NCBI GenBank assembly: GCA_021805545.1
Contig: JAJZFB010000081.1
Coordinates: 62,001 to 126,000 of the forward strand
DNA: 64,000 bases
Direction of reading: 5' to 3'
Source: Pseudomonadota bacterium
GTDB taxonomy: Bacteria; Pseudomonadota; Alphaproteobacteria; Acetobacterales; Acetobacteraceae
Part shown: positions 19,461 through 30,160 of the stretch, in pieces
Numbering within the stretch: the stretch's first letter is position 1
How the letters are laid out: each line of letters opens with the position of its first letter
The notes under the pieces: generated by a model
Database searches by the model: none
What the model was told of the DNA's origin: nothing
The model's input: the letters and a program-made list of their open reading frames with translations, nothing else
Made by a program: the position numbers and the translations under genes

Positions 19461-20351
19461 TCAGGTTTTCGGGTCCGTCAGCCCCGTGGCCCTGATGCGC
19501 GCGGCCTCCTCATCCCAACCAGGCCGCTCGGCCACGCGCAAAAACAAATCCACCTTGGTTTCCAGCAGCCGGGTCAGCTCGGTACGGGCACGGGCGCCCA
19601 GCTCTTTTATGCGCGCCCCCTTGGCACCGATGAGTATGCCCTTATGCCCAGGGCGGGACACATAAATCACCGCATCGATGCGTATTTTTCCGTTCTGCTC
19701 CTTAAAACTTTCCGTCTCCACCGTGGCGCTGTAGGGCACCTCGTCGCGCGTTTGCAAAAAAATCTGCTCGCGTACAATCTCGGCGGCCAGCAGGCGGTCC
19801 GGCAGGTCGGTCAGGTCGTCCTCGGGGTAGAGGAACGGGCTTTCGGGCAGTTTCGCCGTACAGAAATCCAGCAGCACATCCAGGCCATCGCCCGTATTGG
19901 CCGAGATCATGAATACCTGCTCAAACTTGGCAAGCTGCGCCAAATCCTGCGCCAGGGGCAATAGCTGCTGGCGGTCGATCAGGTCGATCTTGTTCAGCAC
20001 CAGCGCCATTTTGCGCCCGGAAGACATAGCCTGGCTAACGATCCCGCGCACCGCCTCTGTCAGCCCGGCTTTGGCGTCCACCAGCAGCAGCACATAATCG
20101 GCCTCGCCCGCGCCATCCCAGGCCGCGGCCACCATGGCGCGGTCCAGCCGCCGCTTTGGCGCGAAAATGCCCGGCGTATCCACAAAAATAAGCTGCGCCT
20201 CGCCGCGCACCAAAATGCCTAACACCCGCGCGCGCGTCGTCTGCGCCTTTGGTGTCACTATGGATAATTTCGCACCTGTCAGCCGGTTGAGAAGGGTCGA
20301 TTTACCCGCATTGGGCGCGCCGATGAGTGCGATGAAGCCGCATTTGGTCAT
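19461..20351 (-). CDS. era: GTPase Era
   Basis: Essential GTPase that binds 16S rRNA and assists 30S assembly. G1 is GAPNAGKSTLLNRL, G3 is FVDTPGIF, and G4 is VLNKIDLI. The C-terminal KH domain contains GHKGILIGAKGARIKELGARARTELTRLLETKVDLFLRVAERPGWDE. The 296-aa length is normal. It overlaps the upstream rnc by 4 bp, the widespread rnc-era arrangement. Confidence 0.97.
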   Translation of the reverse strand: MTKCGFIALIGAPNAGKSTLLNRLTGAKLSIVTPKAQTTRARVLGILVRGEAQLIFVDTPGIFAPKRRLDRAMVAAAWDGAGEADYVLLLVDAKAGLTEAVRGIVSQAMSSGRKMALVLNKIDLIDRQQLLPLAQDLAQLAKFEQVFMISANTGDGLDVLLDFCTAKLPESPFLYPEDDLTDLPDRLLAAEIVREQIFLQTRDEVPYSATVETESFKEQNGKIRIDAVIYVSRPGHKGILIGAKGARIKELGARARTELTRLLETKVDLFLRVAERPGWDEEAARIRATGLTDPKT

Positions 20352-21055
20352 GATGGCAAATCTTTCAACAACATACGTGCCGCCTCCTGCTCCGCCGCGC
20401 GTTTGGCCCCGGCCCGGGCCTCGGCGCTGGAGTCTCCCGCCGCCACCCTAACAACGAAAGAGGGGGCGTGCGAAGGGCCAGATTGTTCCACAACGCTATA
20501 AGCGGGTAACGGCAATCCACGTTTAAGCGCCCATTCCTGCAGCGCCGTCTTGGGGTCCTTGGGCGGGGTGTCCTGCGCCTCCACTGTGTTTTCCATAACC
20601 CGCCGCACAAAATCCCGCGCTGCGGCAAGCCCGGCATCCAGGTACAACGCGCCGATCATTGCCTCCAAAGCATCGGCCAGCACATTCGCCTGAGCGGAAA
20701 CGCCGCGCCTGGCCTCTCCCGGCGCCACGCTAATCATCTCCGCCACGCCATGGGCCTCGGCAATGGCCGCGAGCGCGGGCTTGGAGACAAGCGCCGCCAA
20801 ACGCGGGCCTAATTTGCCCTCCTGTTCATGCGGAAAACGTTCAATCAGCCATTCCGCCACAATCAGGCCCAGCACGCGGTCGCCGATAAATTCCAGCCGC
20901 TCGTTCGACCCCACACCCTTCGCCCCGGCCGCGGAGCGGTGGGTTAACGCCTCCGCCAGCAGCGCAAGCCGGGTAAATTCATGGCCAAGCCAGGCCGCGG
21001 CGTGGGTAAGCGCCTCGGCCGGCGGGGCTGCCTGCTGGGGCGCCTTTCGCCTCAT
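20348..21055 (-). CDS. rnc: Ribonuclease III
   Basis: Double-strand-specific endoribonuclease for rRNA and mRNA processing. The signature NERLEFIGDRVLGLIVAEWL contains the catalytic acidic residues, and a second acidic cluster is in LADALEAMIGALYLDAG. A C-terminal dsRBD begins at DPKTALQEWALKRGLPLPAYSVVEQSGPSHAPSFVVRV. The ORF track starts 20 codons upstream within lepB. The ATG at 21055 forms an ATGA overlap with the lepB stop and gives 235 aa, a normal length. It is coupled to lepB upstream and era downstream. Confidence 0.95.
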   Translation of the reverse strand: MRRKAPQQAAPPAEALTHAAAWLGHEFTRLALLAEALTHRSAAGAKGVGSNERLEFIGDRVLGLIVAEWLIERFPHEQEGKLGPRLAALVSKPALAAIAEAHGVAEMISVAPGEARRGVSAQANVLADALEAMIGALYLDAGLAAARDFVRRVMENTVEAQDTPPKDPKTALQEWALKRGLPLPAYSVVEQSGPSHAPSFVVRVAAGDSSAEARAGAKRAAEQEAARMLLKDLPS

Positions 21056-21837
21056 GAGATGTGCTTTAACATCCGGTCCCAGCGGATCTCGAACGGCCAG
21101 TACCAGAATTCCCAAAATGGATGCTTCAGGTCGATGGAGAAAAAGATGTAGGTTGCGGGCCCGATGACATTCTGGATGGGCACATACCCCACCGGCCCAT
21201 CCAGAAAGCGAGAATCCTCTGAATCATCGCGATTATCGCCCATCATGAACAAATCGCCCGGCGGCACGGTGTAAACAGGTGTGTTATTGGGGTCTATACC
21301 TTCCACGGTATAAGGCGCGTTGGTGCGCTTGAGGATATAATGCTTCCGTCCCCCTGGCAGGGTCTCCAGATAGTCGCGCGCCAGCACGGGCGGGCCGTAG
21401 CCATCGCTGTCATCGCTATACAGCCCCACATCGGTGCGTGGTACTTCTTTGCCATTAATGTAAAGCTGGCCTTGGCGCATCTGCACGGTATCGCCCGGCA
21501 GGCCTATCACGCGCTTAATGTAATCCTCGTTCATGGCGCCGGGCGGGCGGAACACAACCACGGCACCGCGCGGGGGCATGCGCGCGGGCCAGCGACCAGA
21601 AAACAGGTCCGGCCCGAAGGGAAAAGAATAGCGCGAATAGCCGTAGGCGAACTTATTCACAATGATATAGTCGCCCACTTTCAGCGTGGGCACCATGGAG
21701 CCGGAGGGAATATAGAACGGCTCGAACAGAAATGTATGGATACCGACCGCGATTAAACCGGCCCAGAAAATTGTTTTGATAAACTCGGCAATGGACCCGC
21801 CGAGTCCGTCATTCTGTTTCTGGTTGTTACGCGCCAT
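21052..21837 (-). CDS. lepB: Signal peptidase I
   Basis: Leader peptidase that removes signal peptides from secreted proteins. An N-terminal membrane helix (about residues 18-38) precedes the catalytic Ser-Lys dyad: S47 in IPSGSMVPTLKVGDYI and K108 in DYIKRVIGLPGD. Box E is LFMMGDNRDDSEDSRFLDGPVGYVPIQNVIG. The 261-aa length is typical. The gene starts the lepB-rnc-era unit, with aaaggcgag as a plausible ribosome site. Immediately upstream lies a degraded fragment of a second lepB. Confidence 0.96.
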   Translation of the reverse strand: MARNNQKQNDGLGGSIAEFIKTIFWAGLIAVGIHTFLFEPFYIPSGSMVPTLKVGDYIIVNKFAYGYSRYSFPFGPDLFSGRWPARMPPRGAVVVFRPPGAMNEDYIKRVIGLPGDTVQMRQGQLYINGKEVPRTDVGLYSDDSDGYGPPVLARDYLETLPGGRKHYILKRTNAPYTVEGIDPNNTPVYTVPPGDLFMMGDNRDDSEDSRFLDGPVGYVPIQNVIGPATYIFFSIDLKHPFWEFWYWPFEIRWDRMLKHIS

Positions 21838-22236
21838 CTATGCTCGCCTTTCTAGGAGTGCCGCATCAAACAAGGCGGGGACGGGTTGTCAAGAAAGCGC
21901 CTTAGCGAACACGGCGCAAAAACCGCCCCCAGCGTAACTCCCCGGGCCAGCTCCACACCTCTCACCAGGGCGCCCAAAAATGTGCCGCGCCGAGGATGAG
22001 CACGCCGGAACCCAGCAGATTGGCCTCCGGCATATAGTCCACCGGCCCATCCAGACAGTGCCAATCCTCCGAATTGCCGCGGTTATCGCCCGCCGGCAGG
22101 CCCCTGCGCTGCTATATTTCATATAACTTACCGGCCCTTAACATATGCGTTACAAGCCGTGGCTTGCGGCTTGTCAATAAATGGGTGCAGAGAGAGGCCC
22201 AATTTGCCTCATCTGCAAGGGAGACCGACTCACCCC
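21838..22236. other. lepB-dacA intergenic region
   Basis: A 399-bp divergent gap. It contains the lepB relic listed separately and an 8-bp inverted repeat acaagccg/cggcttgt (22152-22174, 7-nt loop) upstream of dacA. An A+T-rich stretch around 22110-22145 (ctatatttcatataactt) could hold promoter elements, but no convincing -35/-10 pair stands out. Confidence 0.55.
21962..22110 (-). pseudogene. Remnant of a second signal peptidase I gene (C-terminal box E)
   Basis: On the minus strand one frame reads RRGLPAGDNRGNSEDWHCLDGPVDYMPEANLLGSG and then stops. It aligns with the lepB segment MGDNRDDSEDSRFLDGPVGYVPIQNVIG just downstream. Nucleotide similarity is also obvious, for example caccggcccatccaga is shared. 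A TAG stops the frame immediately upstream and no catalytic Ser or Lys region is present, so this is a decayed fragment, not a gene. It probably records a former tandem or divergent lepB duplication. Confidence 0.75.
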
Positions 22237-23466
22237 ATGCCCAATTTCCGCTCCGCCTCGTACTTGGCGTTAACCGCCGCTCTCTTCATGGCCGCCCCAC
22301 TAGCCGCGGCGGCCGCCACCGGCGATACCGGCAAGATTGGCGCCACACCTGCGCCTTCTGGCCCTCCCCCGGTGCCAAACAGCCCGATCGCCGGCAAATC
22401 CACCCCCACCCCGCCGGTTCTGCCCGATATGACGGCCTATGTGCTGATGGACGCCACCACCGGCGCCGTACTGGCCGAAGCCGCGCCGCACCTGCAATTA
22501 CCCCCCGCCAGCCTGACCAAGCTGATGACCGCCCACCTCGTCTACCAGGCCATTGAGCATGGAGAGCTGAAGATGGACCAGGTGGTACCCGTCTCGGACG
22601 AGGCTTGGCACCAGGCGGGATCGACCATGTTCATCGACCCCACCTCGGTGGTAACGGTTGACCAGCTCCTGCACGGACTCATCATCGACTCCGGCAACGA
22701 CGCCGCCGTGGCCCTGGCCCAGCAGGTAGACGGCTCTACCAGCGCCTTTGTGCAGATGATGAACAGAACCGCCAAGAATTTGGGCTTGACCGACACCAAC
22801 TACACCAACGTTACCGGCCTGCCGGACCCCAATTTGCATACTTCCGCCATGGATGTAGCCAAGCTCTCCCGCGCCATCCTACAGGATGAACCGCAGATCC
22901 TCGATATTTCCAAGCAGCAAAGCTATACCTTCAACCACATAACGCAGGCTAGCTGGAACCCTGTGCTGAAGGTGGACCCAACCGTGGATGGGCTGAAAAC
23001 CGGCCTGACCAAGGAAAGCGGCCATTGCATAGACGCCACGGCGAAACGCGGTGACATGCGCCTTATTGCCGTTGTAACGGGTGGCCCCACCTGGCATGCC
23101 AGCACCGCCGCGGTGGAGGCATTGCTGGATTATGGCCAGCGCTTCTTTACCGACGCGCAAATCGCGCAGGTTGGAACGCAAATTGGCACGCTGCAGAGCA
23201 AAGAGCTTAATAGCGGCTCAGTCGCCGTGGGCCCCAACCAGGATGTGGTTGTTACCCTGCCCACTGATGAAGCCAAAAACGTAACCAACGATATTAGCTA
23301 TAATGCCAACCTCGCCAACGGCGTAACCAAAGGCGAGGTGCTGGGCAGCGCCAGCTACAGCGCGGGCGGCAAGATTCTCGCCACCGTGCCCGTGGTGGCG
23401 CTGGCGGATTCCCCTCCCGCCACCTTCATGACAAAAATGAAAGCAAAAATACGGAGCTGGCTATGA
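22237..23466 (+). CDS. dacA: D-alanyl-D-alanine carboxypeptidase (PBP5/6 family)
   Basis: Periplasmic serine DD-carboxypeptidase that trims peptidoglycan pentapeptides. A signal peptide (MPNFRSASYLALTAALFMAAPLAAAAA) is followed by the SxxK motif SLTK (S92, K95), SGN at 152-154 and KTG at 254-256. The C-terminal beta domain and an amphipathic end (TFMTKMKAKIRSWL) resemble the PBP5 membrane anchor. The ORF track starts at an upstream GTG; MPNFRS has the signal sequence and an upstream aaggga, so I start at 22237 (409 aa). The stop overlaps the DUF3297 start by 4 bp. Confidence 0.94.
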   Translation: MPNFRSASYLALTAALFMAAPLAAAAATGDTGKIGATPAPSGPPPVPNSPIAGKSTPTPPVLPDMTAYVLMDATTGAVLAEAAPHLQLPPASLTKLMTAHLVYQAIEHGELKMDQVVPVSDEAWHQAGSTMFIDPTSVVTVDQLLHGLIIDSGNDAAVALAQQVDGSTSAFVQMMNRTAKNLGLTDTNYTNVTGLPDPNLHTSAMDVAKLSRAILQDEPQILDISKQQSYTFNHITQASWNPVLKVDPTVDGLKTGLTKESGHCIDATAKRGDMRLIAVVTGGPTWHASTAAVEALLDYGQRFFTDAQIAQVGTQIGTLQSKELNSGSVAVGPNQDVVVTLPTDEAKNVTNDISYNANLANGVTKGEVLGSASYSAGGKILATVPVVALADSPPATFMTKMKAKIRSWL

Positions 23467-23708
23467 GCGACACCCCGCCGGACCGCCTGTCCATTGACCC
23501 GGACAGTAAATTTTTTAACGAAGAGCTGCTAAGCCGCGGCATCGGCATCCGTTTCAACGGCGCGGAAAAGACCAATGTGGAGGAATACTCCGTCGCCGAT
23601 GGGTGGGTAAAAGTCTCCCTCGGCAAAACCATGGACCGCCATGGCAAGCCGCTGACCATGAAGCTGAAGGGAAAGGTAGAGCCTTACTTCAAGGATACCG
23701 CCGCGTAA
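23463..23708 (+). CDS. DUF3297 family protein
   Basis: An 81-aa soluble protein of the uncharacterised DUF3297 family, recognised by PPDRLSIDPDSKFFNEELLSRGIGIRFNGAEKTNVEEYSVADGWVKV and KTMDRHGKPLTMKLKGKVEPYF. It is translationally coupled (4-bp ATGA overlap) to dacA, which would tie its expression to peptidoglycan maturation; the function is unknown. An intrinsic terminator follows 13 bp after the stop. Confidence 0.9.
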   Translation: MSDTPPDRLSIDPDSKFFNEELLSRGIGIRFNGAEKTNVEEYSVADGWVKVSLGKTMDRHGKPLTMKLKGKVEPYFKDTAA

Positions 23709-23721
23709 AATCTTGCACCGG

Positions 23722-23748
23722 GCCAGGGGCTACCCCCTGGCTTTTTAT
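23722..23748 (+). terminator. Intrinsic terminator after DUF3297
   Basis: The perfect stem gccagggg/cccctggc with a 4-nt ctac loop is followed by TTTTTATT. The U-tract overlaps the stop codon of the convergent flavin reductase gene. Confidence 0.9.
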
Positions 23749-24362
23749 TGACCCGGGCGCAGCATATCCAGCCTGCTCTCGGGCCGCACCTCGGCATAAG
23801 CACTCGCCCCGCCGGCGCGCAGCAAAATTCCCGCCCCGAACGTATCGAACACGCCATCCTTCAGCAGCTCCGGCGCAATATGCACCCCCACCACCTCTCC
23901 CAGCACCAGCCAAGCATCGGCCGGCACGCCGGCAGCGCTTTTCAACCGTATAATCTCCGAAAGCCTGCATTCAAAATTCACTTTCGCCGCCGCCACACGC
24001 GGCGGTTTCACCAGCTTTGAGGGCGCCTTTTCCAGCTCAGCCAGCGCAAACTCGTCCACCCCGTAAGGTGTTGCGGCGGCGCTTTCATTCATCGCCGCCC
24101 CCAGCTCGCGCGTTACAAGATTCCACACAAATTCACCTGTCTCCCGCACGTTACGCAGCGAGTCCTTCGCCCCGATTGACGAGAAACCGATGATGGGGGG
24201 TGTGTAACAAAACGCATTAAAAAAAGAGTAGGGCGCGAGATTAACACCACCGCCCGCCCCTTGCGTGGAGACCCAGCCAATGGGCCGCGGCCCCACTATG
24301 GCATTGAAAGGATCATGCCTAAGCCCATGCCCGCGTGCGGGCTCGTAGAAATATCTGTCCAT
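23745..24362 (-). CDS. Flavin reductase-like (FMN-binding split-barrel) protein
   Basis: A 205-aa protein of the flavin reductase-like domain family. Conserved stretches include VGPRPIGWVSTQGAGGGVNLAPYSFFNAFCYTPPIIGFSS, DSLRNVRETGEFVWNLVT and the mid-protein FECRLSEI. Such proteins bind FMN and reduce it or other acceptors with NAD(P)H; the physiological substrate is not evident and no monooxygenase partner is adjacent. It is convergent with DUF3297, sharing the terminator region. Confidence 0.87.
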   Translation of the reverse strand: MDRYFYEPARGHGLRHDPFNAIVGPRPIGWVSTQGAGGGVNLAPYSFFNAFCYTPPIIGFSSIGAKDSLRNVRETGEFVWNLVTRELGAAMNESAAATPYGVDEFALAELEKAPSKLVKPPRVAAAKVNFECRLSEIIRLKSAAGVPADAWLVLGEVVGVHIAPELLKDGVFDTFGAGILLRAGGASAYAEVRPESRLDMLRPGQ

Positions 24363-24405
24363 CCCTCCAAGATAATCACTGCTTTTCTGTTTGAAAATGC
24401 GCCGC

Positions 24406-25704
24406 TCAACCGCGCATGTTCAACACCCCTTCAAATTCCAGCTCGCGATAGCCGCGCACACACCCGCCGCCATTCAGCTTGGCTTCGGCCAAAGCCCGCG
24501 CCGCCCGGCGCGTCAGTTCCAGCGGATTGTAGAGATCATCCATGGTGAAAGCCGCCGCACCGCAGCTCACCGTCTGCAGCCCATCCGCACGGCCGGCATT
24601 GGTCAGCCCCAGGGCGCGTATGGCCTCGGCAATTTGTGCGGCCACACGCAACGCGCCACCGCCATCGGCCAGCGGCAGCAGCACGGCAATTTCGGTTTCG
24701 CTGTAGCGCGCCACAATATCGCCCGTGCGGCGGGGCACAGCCTGCACGGCTTGCGCAACATCCCGCAGGCACATATCAGCCTGGCGCACCCCATGCTGGC
24801 TGACAAATTGCTGGAACTGGTCAATCTCAATCAATACCAGCCCTAGCGGCTTCTTGCTGCGCACCGCGCGTTTGAACTCATAGGTCAAGCTGGCATCAAA
24901 CTGCCTACGGTCCGCCAGCCCCGTCACCGCATCCTCGCCCGCCAAACCGTCCAGCGCCCCGGCATGGGCAGGCGGGCGGGTTTCGGCCCGCTTGGGTTCA
25001 GTCACATCGAGCATCACCCCATTCATCATCTCCACCGCGCCATCTTCGTCCAGCACCGCCTGGGCGCATAAGGTCACGTTGCGAATCTCACCATCTGGCC
25101 GCCGCAGCCTTGCCGCCATATCGAATGTCCCGCCATTCGTGGCCGCTTCGCGCAACAACTCCCCCAGGCGTTTGCTGTCCAAGGGGTGAAATGCAGCCAA
25201 TGCCGTTTCAATATCTGGCTGGTAATGTTCACGCCACAAACCATGAATCCGGAACATTTCATTTGACCATACCAGCCTGTTCCCGGGCACGGTAAGCTGC
25301 CAATGCCCCACATGCGCGGCCTGCTCCGCCAAATCCAGCCAGGCTTGGGCCGATTGCGCCCGCGCTTCCGCACGCCGCGCAAGGCGCTGCAGGCGATGAT
25401 TGAGGATTTTCATCTGCCCCTGGCGGATTCGCCTGATGGGTGCCCGGCATAATACCAGCAAGGTGAGGAATGACAGCGCGGCAACCCCAGCCAAGACCCG
25501 CTGCATGGGCGCAATGCCAAAAGCCGCCACCACCACCAGGCTGGCTTGCGCCAGCGCGCCGGTGAGTGCCGCAACCATCAGCGCGGCGCGGCGCGGCCCC
25601 AGCGCGGTGCGGGCTGTCGCGGTGAAAAGATCGTTCACGGAAAACGCCGCCATTACAAAGCCAACGGCCATCACGCCATCAGGGATCACCCTCGCCGAAA
25701 TCAT
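24406..25704 (-). CDS. Membrane PAS-GGDEF protein with degenerate GGDEF site
   Basis: A 432-aa protein. Two or three hydrophobic helices span about residues 10-88. A PAS domain (AEQAAHVGHWQLTVPGNRLVWSNEMFRIHGL..., about 125-235) and a GGDEF domain (about 255-420) follow. The GGDEF start DAVTGLADRRQFDASL and the metal-site Asp in IEIDQFQQFVSQHG are present. The signature itself reads RYSETEIAVLLP at 333-344, where active cyclases have GG(D/E)EF. The protein is therefore probably not a working diguanylate cyclase but a sensor or c-di-GMP/GTP-responsive scaffold. It is downstream of acpS, after an 82-bp gap. Confidence 0.85.
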   Translation of the reverse strand: MISARVIPDGVMAVGFVMAAFSVNDLFTATARTALGPRRAALMVAALTGALAQASLVVVAAFGIAPMQRVLAGVAALSFLTLLVLCRAPIRRIRQGQMKILNHRLQRLARRAEARAQSAQAWLDLAEQAAHVGHWQLTVPGNRLVWSNEMFRIHGLWREHYQPDIETALAAFHPLDSKRLGELLREAATNGGTFDMAARLRRPDGEIRNVTLCAQAVLDEDGAVEMMNGVMLDVTEPKRAETRPPAHAGALDGLAGEDAVTGLADRRQFDASLTYEFKRAVRSKKPLGLVLIEIDQFQQFVSQHGVRQADMCLRDVAQAVQAVPRRTGDIVARYSETEIAVLLPLADGGGALRVAAQIAEAIRALGLTNAGRADGLQTVSCGAAAFTMDDLYNPLELTRRAARALAEAKLNGGGCVRGYRELEFEGVLNMRG

Positions 25705-25786
25705 CCTGCCTCACCCGTACAAAAGAATCCGAAGGGCGCGCTACAAAATTAACGTCCCGTTTCCTTTGTAAAATGCAGCAACAAAG

Positions 25787-26193
25787 TTAAGCGTTGGATA
25801 ACGGCTCGGCGGAAATAATGACCTGCGCATAGGCGTAAGGATATTCATCCGTAAGAGAAAGAAGCACCCGCGCCTCATGCCCCGCTGGTGTAATGGCCTT
25901 CAGCCGCGCCAAGGCCGCCCCATGCAGCGATAATGCAGGCTGCCCGCTGGGCAAATTCATCACCCTCAAATCCGAGAGAAACACCCCGTCGCGGAATCCC
26001 GTGCCCAGCGCCTTGGCACATGCCTCCTTGGCCGCGAAACGTTTGGCGTAGCTCGATGCCGCCTGCCCCGCGCGCTTCTCAGCCCGTGCGCGCTCGGTTT
26101 CAGAAAATACGCGGTGCGTGAACCGCTCGCCATGCCGCGCCAGCGTCTGCTCAATGCGGCGTATGTCGCAAATATCGGAGCCAAGGCCTATTA

Positions 26194-26197
<4 letters not shown>
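25787..26197 (-). CDS. acpS: Holo-[acyl-carrier-protein] synthase
   Basis: Transfers 4'-phosphopantetheine from CoA to a serine of ACP. The metal-binding Asp is D8 in [17 protein letters not shown] and the Glu is in [16 protein letters not shown]. The 136-aa length is normal. The start overlaps the rsh stop by 4 bp, coupling a fatty-acid synthesis gene to the stringent-response gene. Confidence 0.95.
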
Positions 26198-28374
<2,177 letters not shown>

Positions 28375-28463
28375 CAGTTCCGGGTGGATTTTACCCGCAC
28401 CGCCCCCCACCCCTTCGGGGGTATAGGACAGGCTCAACCCCAGGCCGCCTGTCCACACGACGC

Positions 28464-28871
28464 TTACCGGCGGGACTTGCCGCCGAGCTCTGCCTCGATC
28501 GCCGCCTGAATATCTTCAGGCGTCATTTCCTCAGCCTCGGCGGCCATCGCGGCGGCTTCTTCCTCGGCGGATACATCCTGCAGGCCGAAAATATTCTGCT
28601 CGGTCGGGATCAGGTCCACCACCTCTTCGTCCACCGGCTCGGGCTCCGGCACGCGGGAGAGGGATTTGACCAGATCAGCCTCCAGATTCGGCAGCCCCAC
28701 CGTCTCCTCCGCAATTTCGCGCAAGGCAACGACGGGGTTCTTGTCATTGTCGCGGTCGATGGTGAGCTGCTCGCCACGGCTGATATTGCGGGCGCGCTGC
28801 GCGGCCAGCAAAACCAGCTCAAAGCGGTTCGGCACCTTCAAAACGCAATCTTCAACAGTGACGCGAGCCAT
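28464..28871 (-). CDS. rpoZ: DNA-directed RNA polymerase omega subunit
   Basis: The omega subunit chaperones beta' and, in characterised bacteria, takes part in ppGpp binding. The conserved part is [58 protein letters not shown]. At 135 aa it is longer than E. coli omega (about 90 aa) because of an acidic C-terminal tail rich in Glu and Ala ([32 protein letters not shown]). It lies directly upstream of rsh on the same strand, linking the ppGpp enzyme to a polymerase subunit. Confidence 0.95.
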   Translation of the reverse strand: MARVTVEDCVLKVPNRFELVLLAAQRARNISRGEQLTIDRDNDKNPVVALREIAEETVGLPNLEADLVKSLSRVPEPEPVDEEVVDLIPTEQNIFGLQDVSAEEEAAAMAAEAEEMTPEDIQAAIEAELGGKSRR

Positions 28872-28967
28872 ACGGGAAACGCTCCGGGGAAAAAGAAAAC
28901 CGAAGGTTTGCCTTACCCCGCGCGCTGGCCCGATGCAAGTCTTATCCCCGCGCGGCTGGATTGCGGC

Positions 28968-29462
28968 TTAATTATCCCAGAGGCTTATGGCCTGCGGCGG
29001 CAGCTCGGCCAGCAATGTGGTCACACTCTGGCGCAAGGCCGGGTGGCGCCAAGCCGGGGCCACGTCCAGCAGCGGGCGCAGCACAAAGCCGCGTAAATGC
29101 GCCCTGGGGTGCGGCAACACCGGGTCTGGCACCGCGCGGATTATGCCATTCAGGTCAATAATGTCCAAATCCAGCGTGCGCGCCGCATTGGGTGTGCCGC
29201 GCGCACGGCCAAACTGGTATTCTATTTCTTGCAGCCGGGCCAGCAACATCTCTGGGCTAATCGCACCTTCCAGCCGTATCATGCCATTGCAATAATCGGG
29301 CTGGCTGGCTGCTGGTATGGGGCTGGTGCGATACCATGGTGAAAGTGCTACAAATTTCAGCCCTGCGATACCCCGCACCACGGCGGCCGCCTGCTCACAG
29401 CTTTCCCTCGGGCTGGCCCTGTCCCGCCCTGGCAGGTTGGCGCCAATGGCAATCAAAATCAT
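28968..29462 (-). CDS. folK: 2-amino-4-hydroxy-6-hydroxymethyldihydropteridine diphosphokinase
   Basis: Folate-pathway pyrophosphokinase (HPPK), acting before FolP. Visible motifs are MILIAIGANLPG, FVALSPWYRTSPIPAASQPDYCNGMIRLE, the signature ARTLDLDIIDLNG and VLPHPRAHLRGFVLRPLLDVAP. The 164-aa length is normal. It stands alone on the minus strand, divergent from the NYN-domain gene across a 119-bp promoter region; no other fol gene is adjacent. Confidence 0.95.
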   Translation of the reverse strand: MILIAIGANLPGRDRASPRESCEQAAAVVRGIAGLKFVALSPWYRTSPIPAASQPDYCNGMIRLEGAISPEMLLARLQEIEYQFGRARGTPNAARTLDLDIIDLNGIIRAVPDPVLPHPRAHLRGFVLRPLLDVAPAWRHPALRQSVTTLLAELPPQAISLWDN

Positions 29463-29542
29463 TTGCTGCTATGCCTGCGCACGATACTCACACCCCGCCA
29501 TTGCACACTCCCCAGCCTTCTAACATTGTTACTCGTCTTGTA

Positions 29543-29575
29543 TATAATTTTTAACTTTTTCTTCCCGGGAAGAAA
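29543..29575 (+). promoter_or_regulatory. TATAAT box and 18-bp palindrome upstream of the NYN gene
   Basis: A perfect -10 hexamer TATAAT (29543-29548) lies 33 bp before the ATG, without a convincing -35. It is followed by the perfect 18-bp palindrome TTTCTTCCCGGGAAGAAA (29558-29575), which includes the probable ribosome-binding sequence ggaag 9-10 nt before the ATG. The palindrome could be an operator or an mRNA hairpin that hides the ribosome site. Confidence 0.6.
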
Positions 29576-29581
29576 CCCCCC

Positions 29582-30160
29582 ATGATCCGATTTTCCGCAC
29601 AGGAACGCACCGCGCTCTTCATCGATGGCGCCAATCTCTACGCCGCAACCCGTAGCCTGGCCTTTGACATTGACTACCGCAGGTTGCTTGATTTTTTTGG
29701 AACCAAAACAAACCTGCTGCGCGCCTACTACTACTCCGCCCTGCTGGAAACCGAGGATTATTCTCCGCTTAAGCCACTAACAGACTGGCTGGCCTATAAT
29801 GGCTATTCTCTGGTCACCAAGCCCGCGAAAGAGTTCACCGACACCATGGGCCGCCGCCGCATCAAGGGCAATATGGATATCGAGCTGGCCATCGATATGC
29901 TCGAACTCACCCCGCATATGGACCATGCCATCCTGTTCTCGGGTGATTCCGATTTCCGCCGCCTGGTAGAGGCCGTGCAACGCAAGGGTGTGCGTGTTTC
30001 CGTGGTTTCGACCATAAAAACCAGCCCGCCAATGATTGCCGATGAGCTGCGCCGGCAGGCCGACCAATACATAGAACTGGCTGATATTGCCCCCGAATTC
30101 ACCCGGCGCCCCACCGAATCGCGCCCCCGCCCGCAAAACCGGGACGATGATGAGGCATGA
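29582..30160 (+). CDS. NYN domain (PIN-like, LabA/DUF88) protein
   Basis: A 192-aa protein with a single NYN domain, a PIN-like ribonuclease fold. The acidic metal-site residues appear in TALFIDGANLYAATRSL, KGNMDIELAIDMLEL and AILFSGDSDFRRLVEAVQRKGVRVSVVS, the standard NYN spacing. The Arg/Asp-rich tail (RRPTESRPRPQNRDDDEA) may contact nucleic acid. The catalytic acids look intact, so RNase activity is plausible but unproven. The stop overlaps the uracil-DNA glycosylase gene by 4 bp. Expression may be governed by the palindrome just upstream. Confidence 0.9.
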   Translation: MIRFSAQERTALFIDGANLYAATRSLAFDIDYRRLLDFFGTKTNLLRAYYYSALLETEDYSPLKPLTDWLAYNGYSLVTKPAKEFTDTMGRRRIKGNMDIELAIDMLELTPHMDHAILFSGDSDFRRLVEAVQRKGVRVSVVSTIKTSPPMIADELRRQADQYIELADIAPEFTRRPTESRPRPQNRDDDEA

